Shown in pieces: positions 1 to 6,191 of a DNA stretch of 11,993 nt. How positions within the stretch are numbered: the stretch's first letter is position 1; the number at the start of each line of letters is the position of its first letter. The position numbers and the translations under genes are program-made. The notes under the pieces were generated by a model, which saw nothing but the letters and a program-made list of their open reading frames with translations, made no database searches and had not been told where the DNA came from. Source of the DNA: an uncultured Aliterella sp. (GTDB lineage: Bacteria > Cyanobacteriota > Cyanobacteriia > Cyanobacteriales > Chroococcidiopsidaceae); NCBI GenBank assembly GCA_905479905.1, contig CAJQOK010000096.1:1-11993 (forward strand), read 5' to 3'.

Positions 1-486
1 GATGAAGACTTAAAACAAATTGGGATTGCTAACCAAACTACCATGCTCAAAAGTGAAACCGAGCTTATTGGCAAGTTGTTTGAGCGGACAATGATGCGAA
101 AATATAGTCCAAGTAAGCTAACCGAGCATTTTCAAACCTTCAATACTATCTGCGATGCTACCCAAGAGCGTCAAGATGCGATGTTTCAGCTTGTAGAGGA
201 AAAGCTAGATTTGATGGTAGTAATTGGCGGTTTTAATTCCTCTAATACTACCCATTTGCAAGAAATTGCTGTAGAAAGGGGTATTGCTTCTTATCATATC
301 GATTGCGTTGAACGGATTGATACCAAAGGGATCGAGCATCGGTTGCTAGATGGGAACTTACAAGTAACTCAAAACTGGCTCCCAAATGGTGCAATTACAA
401 TCGGAGTCACTTCTGGAGCTTCTACGCCGGATATAGTTGTAGCGGATATTGTAGAGAAGATTTTTGCCTTAAAAGCAGACAATTAA
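1..486 (+). CDS. ispH: 4-hydroxy-3-methylbut-2-enyl diphosphate reductase, C-terminal part (5' end outside window)
   Basis: This is the last enzyme of the MEP isoprenoid pathway; it reduces HMBPP to IPP and DMAPP using a [4Fe-4S] cluster in the cytosol. The reading frame is open from base 1 and gives 161 residues before TAA. Visible IspH marks are [13 protein letters not shown] (fragment residues 48-60), whose Cys51 should be a cluster ligand, [11 protein letters not shown] (76-86), and the substrate-binding SGASTP near the C-terminus (138-143). Cyanobacterial IspH proteins are about 400 residues, so more than half, including the other cluster cysteines, lies upstream. The first in-frame ATG at 43 is internal and not the start. 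A 14-bp hairpin follows 70 nt after the stop. The identification rests on recognised family motifs and is secure. Confidence 0.95.
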   Translation, partial: DEDLKQIGIANQTTMLKSETELIGKLFERTMMRKYSPSKLTEHFQTFNTICDATQERQDAMFQLVEEKLDLMVVIGGFNSSNTTHLQEIAVERGIASYHIDCVERIDTKGIEHRLLDGNLQVTQNWLPNGAITIGVTSGASTPDIVVADIVEKIFALKADN

Positions 487-556
487 TTTTATCTCCATTT
501 GCCACGCATTTAGCTAAAAACTATTAATTTCCTGTATATTGCTCAGAGACAGATTT

Positions 557-597
557 GCAAATAAGTCTCCACCTTTAACAATTGGAGGCTTATTTGC
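557..597 (+). terminator. Hairpin after ispH (possible terminator)
   Basis: The arms GCAAATAAGTCTCC (557-570) and GGAGGCTTATTTGC (584-597) pair over 14 positions with a single G-T wobble, around a 13-nt loop. The structure lies between the ispH stop and the next gene. No U-run follows, so it may be a weak or factor-dependent terminator, or a 3'-end stabiliser. Confidence 0.55.
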
Positions 598-641
598 TAT
601 TTGGTGTTAAAACTGAATTTTTAGTTTAGGAGTTTAAAATA

Positions 642-884
642 ATGATGGCAATTGAGAGAGTAACCACTTTTATAGATAGTTTCAGCCAAGGCTACGATCC
701 TATATCTCAACTACTGCTAAAGCTACCCATTAATTGGACTATTGTAGCTCAAACTCTGAAGCAAACAGACTTAGGAGGCGACGTACAAAGAGTTTTTGGT
801 CATTTTGTCGCCACTGGTCAAATTTGGGCTTTACTCACAGGATTAATCATCGGCTATTTGTTCCGCAGTCTGACTAGCTACTAG
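642..884 (+). CDS. Small protein of unknown function with one C-terminal membrane segment
   Basis: I do not recognise this 80-residue protein. The N-terminal ~60 residues are soluble-looking and probably helical (residues 2-30 are amphipathic). Residues ~61-77 (IWALLTGLIIGYLFRSL) form one hydrophobic segment, suggesting a tail-anchored small membrane protein. The gene is credible because AGGAG at 628-632 lies 9 nt upstream of the ATG and the frame is intact to TAG. A second ATG directly follows the first (645) and could also be used. It lies between ispH and argH on the same strand, but is separated from ispH by a hairpin and from argH by 164 nt, so it is probably transcribed alone. The function cannot be inferred from context. 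Confidence 0.7.
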   Translation: MMAIERVTTFIDSFSQGYDPISQLLLKLPINWTIVAQTLKQTDLGGDVQRVFGHFVATGQIWALLTGLIIGYLFRSLTSY

Positions 885-962
885 CTAATTGTTAGTTTAT
901 CAAGCGGCGTAACAGTAGCTAAAGATAATTTGTCCAAGGCTGGCGCAACCGTTGCATCTATT

Positions 963-995
963 TTGACAAACTGAAATAGATAAAACCTTTATAGT
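963..995 (+). promoter_or_regulatory. Possible argH promoter
   Basis: A perfect TTGACA (963-968) is followed by TATAGT (990-995) in the 164-nt gap before argH. The 21-nt spacer is longer than the usual 16-18, so the pairing is uncertain; TTTATA at 988-993 (19 nt) is the alternative. A small hairpin, GGACG/CGTCC (1022-1026 and 1032-1036), sits just before the argH ribosome binding site. The rest of the gap shows nothing else. Confidence 0.25.
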
Positions 996-1048
996 TGAAT
1001 GTCTATTTATTGTATTATCAGGGACGAAAACCGTCCTTATAAGGTGCT

Positions 1049-2437
1049 GTGAGTCAACAACCAACTTGGAGCCAACGATTTGAATCAGCTTTGCATCCAG
1101 CGATCGCAATTTTCAATGCTAGTATTGGCTTTGACATTGAATTAATTGAGTACGATCTAACTGGTTCTATTGCTCACGCTAAAATGCTGGCTCATAGTAA
1201 GATTATTCCCCCAGAGGAAGCCGAGCAATTAGTTCAAGGATTAGAACAAATACGCCTTGAATACAAGAGCGGACAATTTACCCCCGGAGTTGACGCGGAA
1301 GACGTACACTTTGCTGTCGAAAAACGACTAACAGAAATTACTGGGGAGGTGGGAAAAAAACTACACACTGCTAGATCCCGCAACGATCAAGTTGGTACAG
1401 ATATTCGCTTATATCTGCGCGACAAAATAGAGTTGATTAGCACAGATATCCGCAAGTTTCAAAAAACTTTACTTCAAATTGCCGAGCAAAATGTCGAAAC
1501 GCTCATCCCCGGTTATACCCACCTCCAACGCGCTCAACCGATAAGTTTGGCTCATCACCTGCTTGCTTACTTACAAATGCTTCAGCGTGACTGGGAACGC
1601 CTGCAAGATGTGTATAAGCGAACAAATATCTCTCCTCTTGGTAGCGGTGCTTTGGCGGGGACAACTTTCCCTATTGATAGACACTACACTGCCGAGCTAT
1701 TGCATTTTGATGGAGTTTATGCAAATAGTTTAGACGGAGTAAGCGATCGCGATTTTGCCATCGAATTTTTGAGTGCAGCCAGTATTATCATGGTTCACCT
1801 CAGCCGCCTGTCTGAGGAGGTGATATTGTGGTCATCAGAAGAATTTAGATTTGTCAAGCTCACAGATAGCTGTGCGACAGGTTCTAGCATTATGCCTCAA
1901 AAGAAAAACCCCGATGTACCGGAGTTAGTAAGGGGCAAAACTGGGAGAGTTTGCGGACATCTGCAAGGGTTATTGATGTTAATGAAAGGGCTACCTTTGG
2001 CTTACAACAAAGACTTACAAGAAGATAAAGAAGCCTTGTTTGACACTGTAAAAACTGTTAGGGCTTGCTTGGAAGCAATGACAATTTTGTTTCAAGAAGG
2101 TTTAGAATTTCAGACTAAACGCCTAGCGCAAGCGGTAGCGGAAGATTTTTCTAATGCAACAGATGTCGCCGATTATTTAGCAGCGCGGGGTATTCCTTTT
2201 CGCACTGCTTACAATTTAGTGGGTAAAGTAGTCAAAACTTGCCTAGCTGAAGGGAAACTACTTAAAGATTTAAGTCTGCAAGAATGGCAACAATTGCACC
2301 CAGCCTTTGCGGAAGATATCTATGATGCGATCGCACCCCATCAAGTAGTTGCAGCCCGTAATAGCTATGGTGGTACAGGCTTTGAGCAGGTAAAAAGTGC
2401 GATCGCCACTGCCCGCGTTCAAATCGAGGTTAAATAA
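1049..2437 (+). CDS. argH: Argininosuccinate lyase
   Basis: This enzyme cleaves argininosuccinate to arginine and fumarate, the last step of arginine synthesis, as a cytosolic homotetramer of the fumarase/aspartase superfamily. The 462-residue length is normal. Motifs in order are HTARSRNDQ (106-114), [10 protein letters not shown] (155-164, with the active-site His158), and the superfamily signature [11 protein letters not shown] (278-288) on the catalytic loop carrying the active-site serine. The start is GTG at 1049 with AAGG 4 nt upstream; the predicted N-terminus ([20 protein letters not shown]) is the type I know from cyanobacterial ArgH. HIP1 octamers lie inside the gene at 1743, 2327 and 2399. 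No other arginine gene is adjacent, as is usual for the scattered arg genes of cyanobacteria. Confidence 0.97.
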   Translation: MSQQPTWSQRFESALHPAIAIFNASIGFDIELIEYDLTGSIAHAKMLAHSKIIPPEEAEQLVQGLEQIRLEYKSGQFTPGVDAEDVHFAVEKRLTEITGEVGKKLHTARSRNDQVGTDIRLYLRDKIELISTDIRKFQKTLLQIAEQNVETLIPGYTHLQRAQPISLAHHLLAYLQMLQRDWERLQDVYKRTNISPLGSGALAGTTFPIDRHYTAELLHFDGVYANSLDGVSDRDFAIEFLSAASIIMVHLSRLSEEVILWSSEEFRFVKLTDSCATGSSIMPQKKNPDVPELVRGKTGRVCGHLQGLLMLMKGLPLAYNKDLQEDKEALFDTVKTVRACLEAMTILFQEGLEFQTKRLAQAVAEDFSNATDVADYLAARGIPFRTAYNLVGKVVKTCLAEGKLLKDLSLQEWQQLHPAFAEDIYDAIAPHQVVAARNSYGGTGFEQVKSAIATARVQIEVK

Positions 2438-2511
2438 CAGATGGCAAGAATTAGTTTATATACTAAGTAGTGTGCCTTGGTCTGAGTTGAAGCATTTCAA
2501 CAGATAAGCTA

Positions 2512-2547
2512 TTTATCAGAACTATATGTAAATAAAGTTCTGATAAA
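2512..2547. terminator. 12-bp perfect inverted repeat after argH
   Basis: TTTATCAGAACT (2512-2523) and AGTTCTGATAAA (2536-2547) are perfect inverted repeats with a 12-nt loop, 74 nt after the argH stop and about 80 nt before the next start codon. It could end argH transcription, although no T-run follows, or serve as an operator for the PEP-CTERM gene. A TATAAG (2575-2580) downstream could be a -10 element, but no convincing -35 is seen. Confidence 0.45.
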
Positions 2548-2625
2548 GTACTGCCTAGACTGTGGACTTAATAGTATAAGTGTGTGAGTATATTCTTGCT
2601 AAATTAAATAGCAGGAGAATAGAAA

Positions 2626-3216
2626 ATGCTACAAAAACAAAGTAAAAAACTATTGCTTGGAGTTTGTTTGTGTTCGAGTGTAGGTTTGCTATCCAACTCA
2701 CCACTACTAGCGGCAACAGTATCTGGAATTCCCCTTGAAGCTGTCAGTGTCGTCGATTTCCTAGAGATACCAATTTCTTCTCCAGAGCAATTTACGCGCG
2801 ACTTTAGTATCCGTGTTGCCAATCTCCCCGGAATAGATCCTAACTTGCGGCTGACAAGTTTTACTGTCGCTGCTGCTACTCAAGCTGGGAATATAGCTAG
2901 CGACAATTTTAGGGTTTGGAGTGCCGAGCCTGCACCCGGCTGGGAGTCAATTGCATTACAACAAAGTGAAGGAGAAGGATACAGATTCGGTGCCATTAGC
3001 CCAGAAAATGGTATTGCACCAGGGGAGACGCTAGGTGGTTTTGTGGCAAGCTCAGGTGCAGTTTCGATCAGAAACGTACCCTCCTTACAAATTACATCCG
3101 TCTCTTCCACACCAATACCTGAGCCTGCTGAATTATTGGGTACGCTTTCGATGGGCGCTTTTCTTGGCACAGGTTATTTACTTAAACGTAGAAGCAAGCA
3201 GCCGATTAATAACTAA
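2626..3216 (+). CDS. PEP-CTERM sorting domain-containing exported protein
   Basis: This 196-residue exported protein has an N-terminal Sec signal peptide (KK at 7-8, hydrophobic stretch 9-29, likely cleavage near LLAA at 27-30). The mature part of ~130 residues has no cysteine and no domain I recognise. At the C-terminus is a complete PEP-CTERM signal: TPIPEP (162-167), hydrophobic segment 169-186, and a basic tail KRRSK (187-191). PEP-CTERM proteins are recognised by a membrane exosortase, which removes the C-terminal anchor; they are commonly released to the cell surface or extracellular matrix. No exosortase gene lies in this window. AGGAG at 2613-2617 is 8 nt from the ATG. The sorting class is clear; the function of the mature domain is unknown. 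Confidence 0.88.
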   Translation: MLQKQSKKLLLGVCLCSSVGLLSNSPLLAATVSGIPLEAVSVVDFLEIPISSPEQFTRDFSIRVANLPGIDPNLRLTSFTVAAATQAGNIASDNFRVWSAEPAPGWESIALQQSEGEGYRFGAISPENGIAPGETLGGFVASSGAVSIRNVPSLQITSVSSTPIPEPAELLGTLSMGAFLGTGYLLKRRSKQPINN

Positions 3217-3250
3217 ATCCCGTTCAATTGTAAACACAACACAGTAGATG

Positions 3251-3350
3251 GCGTTGCTAAAAGTGCAATGATTGGACGGCAAATGAAACCATAGTTTATG
3301 AGAGTTCTAGACTCATCAATCATTACGTCTCATTACAAAATCAGCAACGC
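3251..3350. repeat. 100-bp MITE-like element with imperfect terminal inverted repeats
   Basis: The ends GCGTTGCT (3251-3258) and AGCAACGC (3343-3350) are perfect 8-bp inverted repeats, and 15 of the outer 20 positions match between the two ends. The element is exactly 100 bp and carries no credible gene. No target duplication is obvious. It lies in the 241-nt gap between the PEP-CTERM and LprI-like genes. It resembles a small non-autonomous transposon remnant, but I cannot assign an IS family by eye. Confidence 0.4.
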
Positions 3351-3457
3351 TTTCTTCAAGTCTAACGCTGTTTATTACACCTCTTGCATGAGTCCATTTT
3401 TGGTACGAGTTTCTAGTAGTTTGATATACCTAAGTTACTATTCACGCAGGAGACCTA

Positions 3458-3844
3458 ATGAATTGGCGCTTATTAACGATAACTGTCGCAAGTATTTCTC
3501 TATTTGGTGGACAAAGTATTGCTGCTCCGCCCTTAACACTATCTATTAATTGTCTTAAAGCCACAACTACTGTAGAAATTAATGAATGTACAGGGCGGGA
3601 AGCAAAAGCCGCCGATCGCCAACTTAACCAAACCTATCAAAAATTAAGACCAAAAATATCTACTAAACAAAGGCAAAGATTAACTCAAGCTCAGTTAGAT
3701 TGGATTAAATTTCGCGATCGCACTTGTGAATACGAAGCCGGGGAATGGGAAGGAGGTACAGGCGCATCTGCTGCTTACTCCGCTTGCATCTCTAGAGTGA
3801 CACAGCAACGCACCGCAGACTTGCAACGTTATTTAAATAAATAA
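3458..3844 (+). CDS. LprI/DUF1311-like secreted protein
   Basis: This 128-residue protein has a signal peptide (hydrophobic residues 5-19, probable cleavage after IAA at 21-23). Its mature domain has the DUF1311 / LprI N-terminal pattern: an NEC motif (INECTGREAKAADRQLNQTY, 41-60), then LTQAQLDWIKFRDRTCEYEA (75-94) and a last Cys in YSAC (107-110). The four cysteines (32, 44, 90, 110) probably form two disulfides in the periplasm. In the family, Mycobacterium LprI was described as a lysozyme inhibitor, but most DUF1311 members have no proven role, so inhibitor activity here is only a possibility. AGGAG at 3448-3452 lies 5 nt from the ATG. A strong terminator follows immediately after the stop, and a HIP1 site sits at 3714. 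Confidence 0.85.
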   Translation: MNWRLLTITVASISLFGGQSIAAPPLTLSINCLKATTTVEINECTGREAKAADRQLNQTYQKLRPKISTKQRQRLTQAQLDWIKFRDRTCEYEAGEWEGGTGASAAYSACISRVTQQRTADLQRYLNK

Positions 3845-3881
3845 AAAAGTGGCAGCAATTAGTTCGCTGCCACTTTTTTTT
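3843..3881. terminator. Bidirectional intrinsic terminator
   Basis: GTGGCAGC (3849-3856) pairs perfectly with GCTGCCAC (3866-3873) around a 9-nt loop. It is followed by eight T's (3874-3881) and preceded by six A's (3843-3848), so it can work in both directions. It separates the LprI-like gene (+) from the convergent small basic protein gene (-). Confidence 0.92.
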
Positions 3882-3905
3882 AATTAATCATACTTTGAGT
3901 GTTAC

Positions 3906-4070
3906 TTAGTCAGCAGCCGTTGTAGCTGCTCCTTCGTCTTCTTCACTCTTAGGCGATCTTTGATTAAACCTTCTTTGGAACCGCCCTGTAGTAGTCCGTT
4001 TACGAAACTTCCGGGCATATGCCTGGTTCCGTAGCGCCTTTTCTTTCTTGGGGTTACGGCGCTTTGCCAT
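3906..4070 (-). CDS. Small highly basic protein, function unknown
   Basis: This is a 54-residue protein. The first ~40 residues are rich in Lys and Arg (it begins MAKRRNPKKEKALRNQAYAR, followed by KFRKR and FQRRFNQR), and the last ~13 are acidic or alanine-rich (SEEDEGAATTAAD). The composition resembles a ribosome- or nucleic-acid-binding protein; I believe similar small proteins are conserved in cyanobacteria, but I know no assigned function. The chosen start is ATG at 4070. A Shine-Dalgarno GAGGTGA lies just upstream (around 4073-4079), and an in-frame ATG 7 codons earlier (4091) would place that site inside the coding sequence. A leader hairpin and a possible promoter lie upstream, and a shared terminator downstream. 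It is monocistronic. Confidence 0.8.
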   Translation of the reverse strand: MAKRRNPKKEKALRNQAYARKFRKRTTTGRFQRRFNQRSPKSEEDEGAATTAAD

Positions 4071-4097
4071 GTTCACCTCGTTAATAAACAACCAACA

Positions 4098-4123
4098 ACT
4101 GTTTCTCTAATTTTAGAGACAGT
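4098..4123 (-). promoter_or_regulatory. Leader hairpin of the small basic protein gene
   Basis: ACTGT plus CTCTAA (4098-4102, 4105-4110) pairs with TTAGAG plus ACAGT (4113-4118, 4119-4123): 11 pairs with a 2-nt bulge and a very short loop. It starts 28 nt upstream of the minus-strand ATG. If the promoter below is right, the transcript would begin almost at this hairpin, making it a 5' stabiliser or a feedback control site. Confidence 0.45.
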
Positions 4124-4134
4124 GCAAATCATTC

Positions 4135-4164
4135 ATCCTAACTGTATTTGCCTAGTTTAGTCAA
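4135..4164 (-). promoter_or_regulatory. Possible promoter of the small basic protein gene
   Basis: On the minus strand TTGACT (4164-4159) and TAGGAT (4140-4135) are separated by 18 nt. Transcription would then start near 4128 and give a leader of about 58 nt that begins with the hairpin at 4098-4123. Confidence 0.35.
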
Positions 4165-4240
4165 ATGTAACGGGCAATTCGCAACCTAATAGTGTTTTCA
4201 TCAAGATTTAGCAAAAATTCCCAAAGCCTGAATCCAAGTT

Positions 4241-4262
4241 GCCCAAAAAATACTTTTTGGGC
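4241..4262. repeat. 9-bp perfect hairpin upstream of the aldo/keto reductase gene
   Basis: GCCCAAAAA (4241-4249) and TTTTTGGGC (4254-4262) form a perfect stem with a 4-nt loop, ending 30 nt before the start codon. No gene ends here on either strand, so a leader attenuator or operator is more likely than a terminator. Confidence 0.45.
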
Positions 4263-4292
4263 TTAAAACAGTAAATAAATATATAAAAGGTT

Positions 4293-5327
4293 ATGAGATA
4301 CAAGTTACTCGGAAACAGTGGGCTAAGAGTTTCAGAAATTTGTTTAGGGACTATGAGTTTTGGAGAAGATTTTGGCTGGGGAATTTCCGAACCAGAAAGC
4401 CGCCAAATTTTTGATGCGTTTGTAGAAGGCGGGGGAAATTTTATCGATACCGCCAACGAAGTTTATAACGGCGGTAGTAGTGAGAAGTTTTTAGGAGAAT
4501 TTATCGCCACCGATCGCGATCGCATTGTTTTATCTACAAAATACACTGATAGCCTACCAACAAACGATCCTAACCTTGCAGGCAATCAACGCAAAAACAT
4601 GGTGCAGTCTTTAGAAAGAAGTCTTAAGCGGCTCAAAACCGATTATATCGATTTATTTTGGCTGCATTCTTGGGACTTTGTGACTCCGATAGAAGAAATT
4701 ATGCGCGCCTTTGACGATTTGGTGCGATCGGGGAAGGTACTTTATATTGGGATTGCCGATGCTCCTGCTTGGGTGATATCTCGCGCTAATACTATAGCCG
4801 AGTTGCGCGGCTGGACACCCTTTATTGCTACTCAAATCGAGTACAGCTTAGTAGAACGTACTCCAGAGCGCGAAATTTTACCAATGGCACAAGAACTAAA
4901 TATCGGTGTCATTGCTTGGTCTGTTTTGGCAAGTGGGATTCTTTTAAAAGGAAAAGCTCCCAATAGTCAACCGCTCCCGGAAGCCGTATCTTTGAACAAA
5001 GTAGGGTTTGGCGAATTAACTAATTACGAATTTGCGATCGCCAGCCTTGTGCAAGAAATAGCGCAAGAAACGGGCTGCACTCCCGCCCAAGTAGCCATCA
5101 ATTGGGTACGCAGCAAAGGTATTATCCCTATTTTGGGAGCCAATAAAATCTCCCAGTTACAAGCCGACTTAGCTTGTCTTGATTTTCAGCTATCAACCGA
5201 ACACTTAAAAGCTCTAGATGATGTCAGCACAATTGAGCTTGGCTTTCCCCATGACTTTTTAGCCATAACGAAAGAATCTACCTTTGGGGGAATGTTTAAT
5301 TTAATTGGCGATCGCCCTAATTATTAA
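4293..5327 (+). CDS. Aldo/keto reductase family oxidoreductase
   Basis: This is a 344-residue NAD(P)H-dependent oxidoreductase with a predicted (beta/alpha)8 barrel, cytosolic. The N-terminal MRYKLLGNSGLRVSEICLGT is typical of the family. All four catalytic residues are visible: Asp52 (FIDTANEVY), Tyr58, Lys83 (STKY) and His125 (LFWLHSW). The C-terminal IIPILGANKISQLQADLACL (277-296) is the cofactor-phosphate binding region. Substrate specificity cannot be read from the sequence; the family covers aldehydes, ketones and sugars. The start fits the family N-terminus, but the AAAGG (4286-4290) is only 2 nt from the ATG, too close for normal use as a Shine-Dalgarno. A hairpin lies 30 nt upstream and a large palindrome just downstream. 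HIP1 sites occur at 4516, 5034 and 5308. Confidence 0.93.
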   Translation: MRYKLLGNSGLRVSEICLGTMSFGEDFGWGISEPESRQIFDAFVEGGGNFIDTANEVYNGGSSEKFLGEFIATDRDRIVLSTKYTDSLPTNDPNLAGNQRKNMVQSLERSLKRLKTDYIDLFWLHSWDFVTPIEEIMRAFDDLVRSGKVLYIGIADAPAWVISRANTIAELRGWTPFIATQIEYSLVERTPEREILPMAQELNIGVIAWSVLASGILLKGKAPNSQPLPEAVSLNKVGFGELTNYEFAIASLVQEIAQETGCTPAQVAINWVRSKGIIPILGANKISQLQADLACLDFQLSTEHLKALDDVSTIELGFPHDFLAITKESTFGGMFNLIGDRPNY

Positions 5328-5331
5328 TTAT

Positions 5332-5360
5332 GTAGAGACGTAGCATTGCTACGTCTCTAC
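5332..5360. repeat. Dispersed cyanobacterial palindrome acting as a convergent-gene spacer
   Basis: GTAGAGACGTAGC (5332-5344) and GCTACGTCTCTAC (5348-5360) are perfect 13-bp inverted repeats with a 3-nt loop. The sequence closely resembles the GTAGAGACGT...ACGTCTCTAC palindromes that I know to be abundant between genes in Nostoc-type cyanobacteria. It fills the 38-nt gap between the convergent aldo/keto reductase and prx-grx genes, about 5 nt from each stop codon, and probably limits read-through from both sides. Confidence 0.75.
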
Positions 5361-5365
5361 CAATA

Positions 5366-6100
5366 CTAGGAAGCCTGAAGGTAGGAAGCTAATGCCTCAG
5401 AGTCGCCGATTAGCTTGCTATTAATAAACACTTGAGGAACAGTTATTGCCCCCGTAACAGCCCGTAAAGAGCGATTGGTGATGTCTTTGCCCAATATAAT
5501 TTCTTCGTATTCCAAGCCATGCTCAGTAAGCATTTTTTTAGCACTGGCGCAGAAAGGGCAACCTACTTTTGTGAACAAAGATACTACTTTGGGCTTTACA
5601 GCTTCAGCATTGATATAACTTAGCATTGTATCCGCATCCGATACCTCGAAAGGATCGCCGGGTACATTTGGCTCAATAAACATTTTTTCAATCAAGCCAT
5701 CTTTTACTAGCATCGAATAGCGCCACGAGCGTTTACCAAAGCCTAAGTCTGCTTTATCTACTAGCATTCCCATACCTTCAGTAAATTCGCCATTACCATC
5801 AGGAATTACTATAAGATTGTTTGCCTGTTGATCTTTCATCCATTCGTTCATCACGAAGGTATCGTTCACAGAAATGCAGACAATACTATCTACACCATTT
5901 TGTTTAAAGACTGGCGCTAACTCGTTATAACCAGGGAGGTGAGTTGATGAACAAGTTGGCGTAAAAGCACCAGGCAATGAAAATACAATTACAGTCTTAC
6001 CTGCAAATAAGTCATCGGTGGTAACGTCCATCCATTGATTATCTTTACGAGTACGGAAGGTGACATCCGGGACTCTTTGCCCTTCTCTATTGGTCAACAT
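5366..6100 (-). CDS. Peroxiredoxin-glutaredoxin fusion protein (glutathione-dependent peroxidase)
   Basis: This 244-residue fusion reduces peroxides with its own glutathione-linked electron donor domain. Residues 1-~165 are a Prx5-type peroxiredoxin: PGAFTPTCS (43-51) holds the peroxidatic Cys50, with Cys75 and Arg127 also visible. Residues ~170-244 are a glutaredoxin: CPFC redox motif (181-184), TVPQVFIN (220-227) containing the cis-Pro, and GDS (232-234). Such hybrids are known from Haemophilus, Chromatium and cyanobacteria. The ATG at 6100 has AGGAG (6113-6109) 8 nt upstream. The upstream gap of 91 nt to msrA contains a putative promoter with a large palindrome, so it could be expressed alone or together with msrA. 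No key residue is missing. Confidence 0.95.
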   Translation of the reverse strand: MLTNREGQRVPDVTFRTRKDNQWMDVTTDDLFAGKTVIVFSLPGAFTPTCSSTHLPGYNELAPVFKQNGVDSIVCISVNDTFVMNEWMKDQQANNLIVIPDGNGEFTEGMGMLVDKADLGFGKRSWRYSMLVKDGLIEKMFIEPNVPGDPFEVSDADTMLSYINAEAVKPKVVSLFTKVGCPFCASAKKMLTEHGLEYEEIILGKDITNRSLRAVTGAITVPQVFINSKLIGDSEALASYLQAS

Positions 6101-6134
6101 TAATTTGGCTCCTCAGCCTTTGTAAACTTATATA

Positions 6135-6159
6135 AAGCGTACTCATTATGAATACGCTT
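6135..6159. promoter_or_regulatory. 25-nt near-palindrome, candidate operator of prx-grx
   Basis: The 25-nt stretch centred on 6147 reads the same on both strands except for one mismatched pair (6142/6152) and the central base. Its outer arms are AAGCGTA and TACGCTT and the core is TCATTATGA. It fills the spacer of the putative prx-grx promoter. It could be an operator for a peroxide or iron regulator of the Fur/PerR type, or alternatively the terminator hairpin of msrA. Confidence 0.5.
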
Positions 6160-6164
6160 GTCAA
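6136..6164 (-). promoter_or_regulatory. Putative prx-grx promoter
   Basis: On the minus strand a perfect TTGACA (6164-6159) is followed after 17 nt by TACGCT (6141-6136), a partial match to TATAAT. Transcription would start roughly 30 nt upstream of the prx-grx ATG. TATATA at 6134-6129 is an alternative -10 at poorer spacing. Confidence 0.4.
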
Positions 6165-6191
6165 TCTTTTTGTTACTTTTAGCTGAAGAAG

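Noticed and set aside
900..1109. 69-residue minus-strand open frame overlapping the argH start
   Set aside because: It overlaps the argH promoter region and 5' end, has no ribosome binding site or family resemblance, and reads as a shadow frame.
3298..3549. 83-codon plus-strand frame starting in the MITE-like region
   Set aside because: It runs out of frame into the LprI-like gene, has odd composition (many Ser/Tyr/Cys) and no ribosome binding site; the overlapping LprI frame has a signal peptide and family motifs.
4070..4091. Longer start (7 extra residues) for the small basic protein
   Set aside because: The GAGGTGA ribosome binding site for the ATG at 4070 would fall inside the coding sequence, and the extra residues do not match the basic N-terminal pattern.
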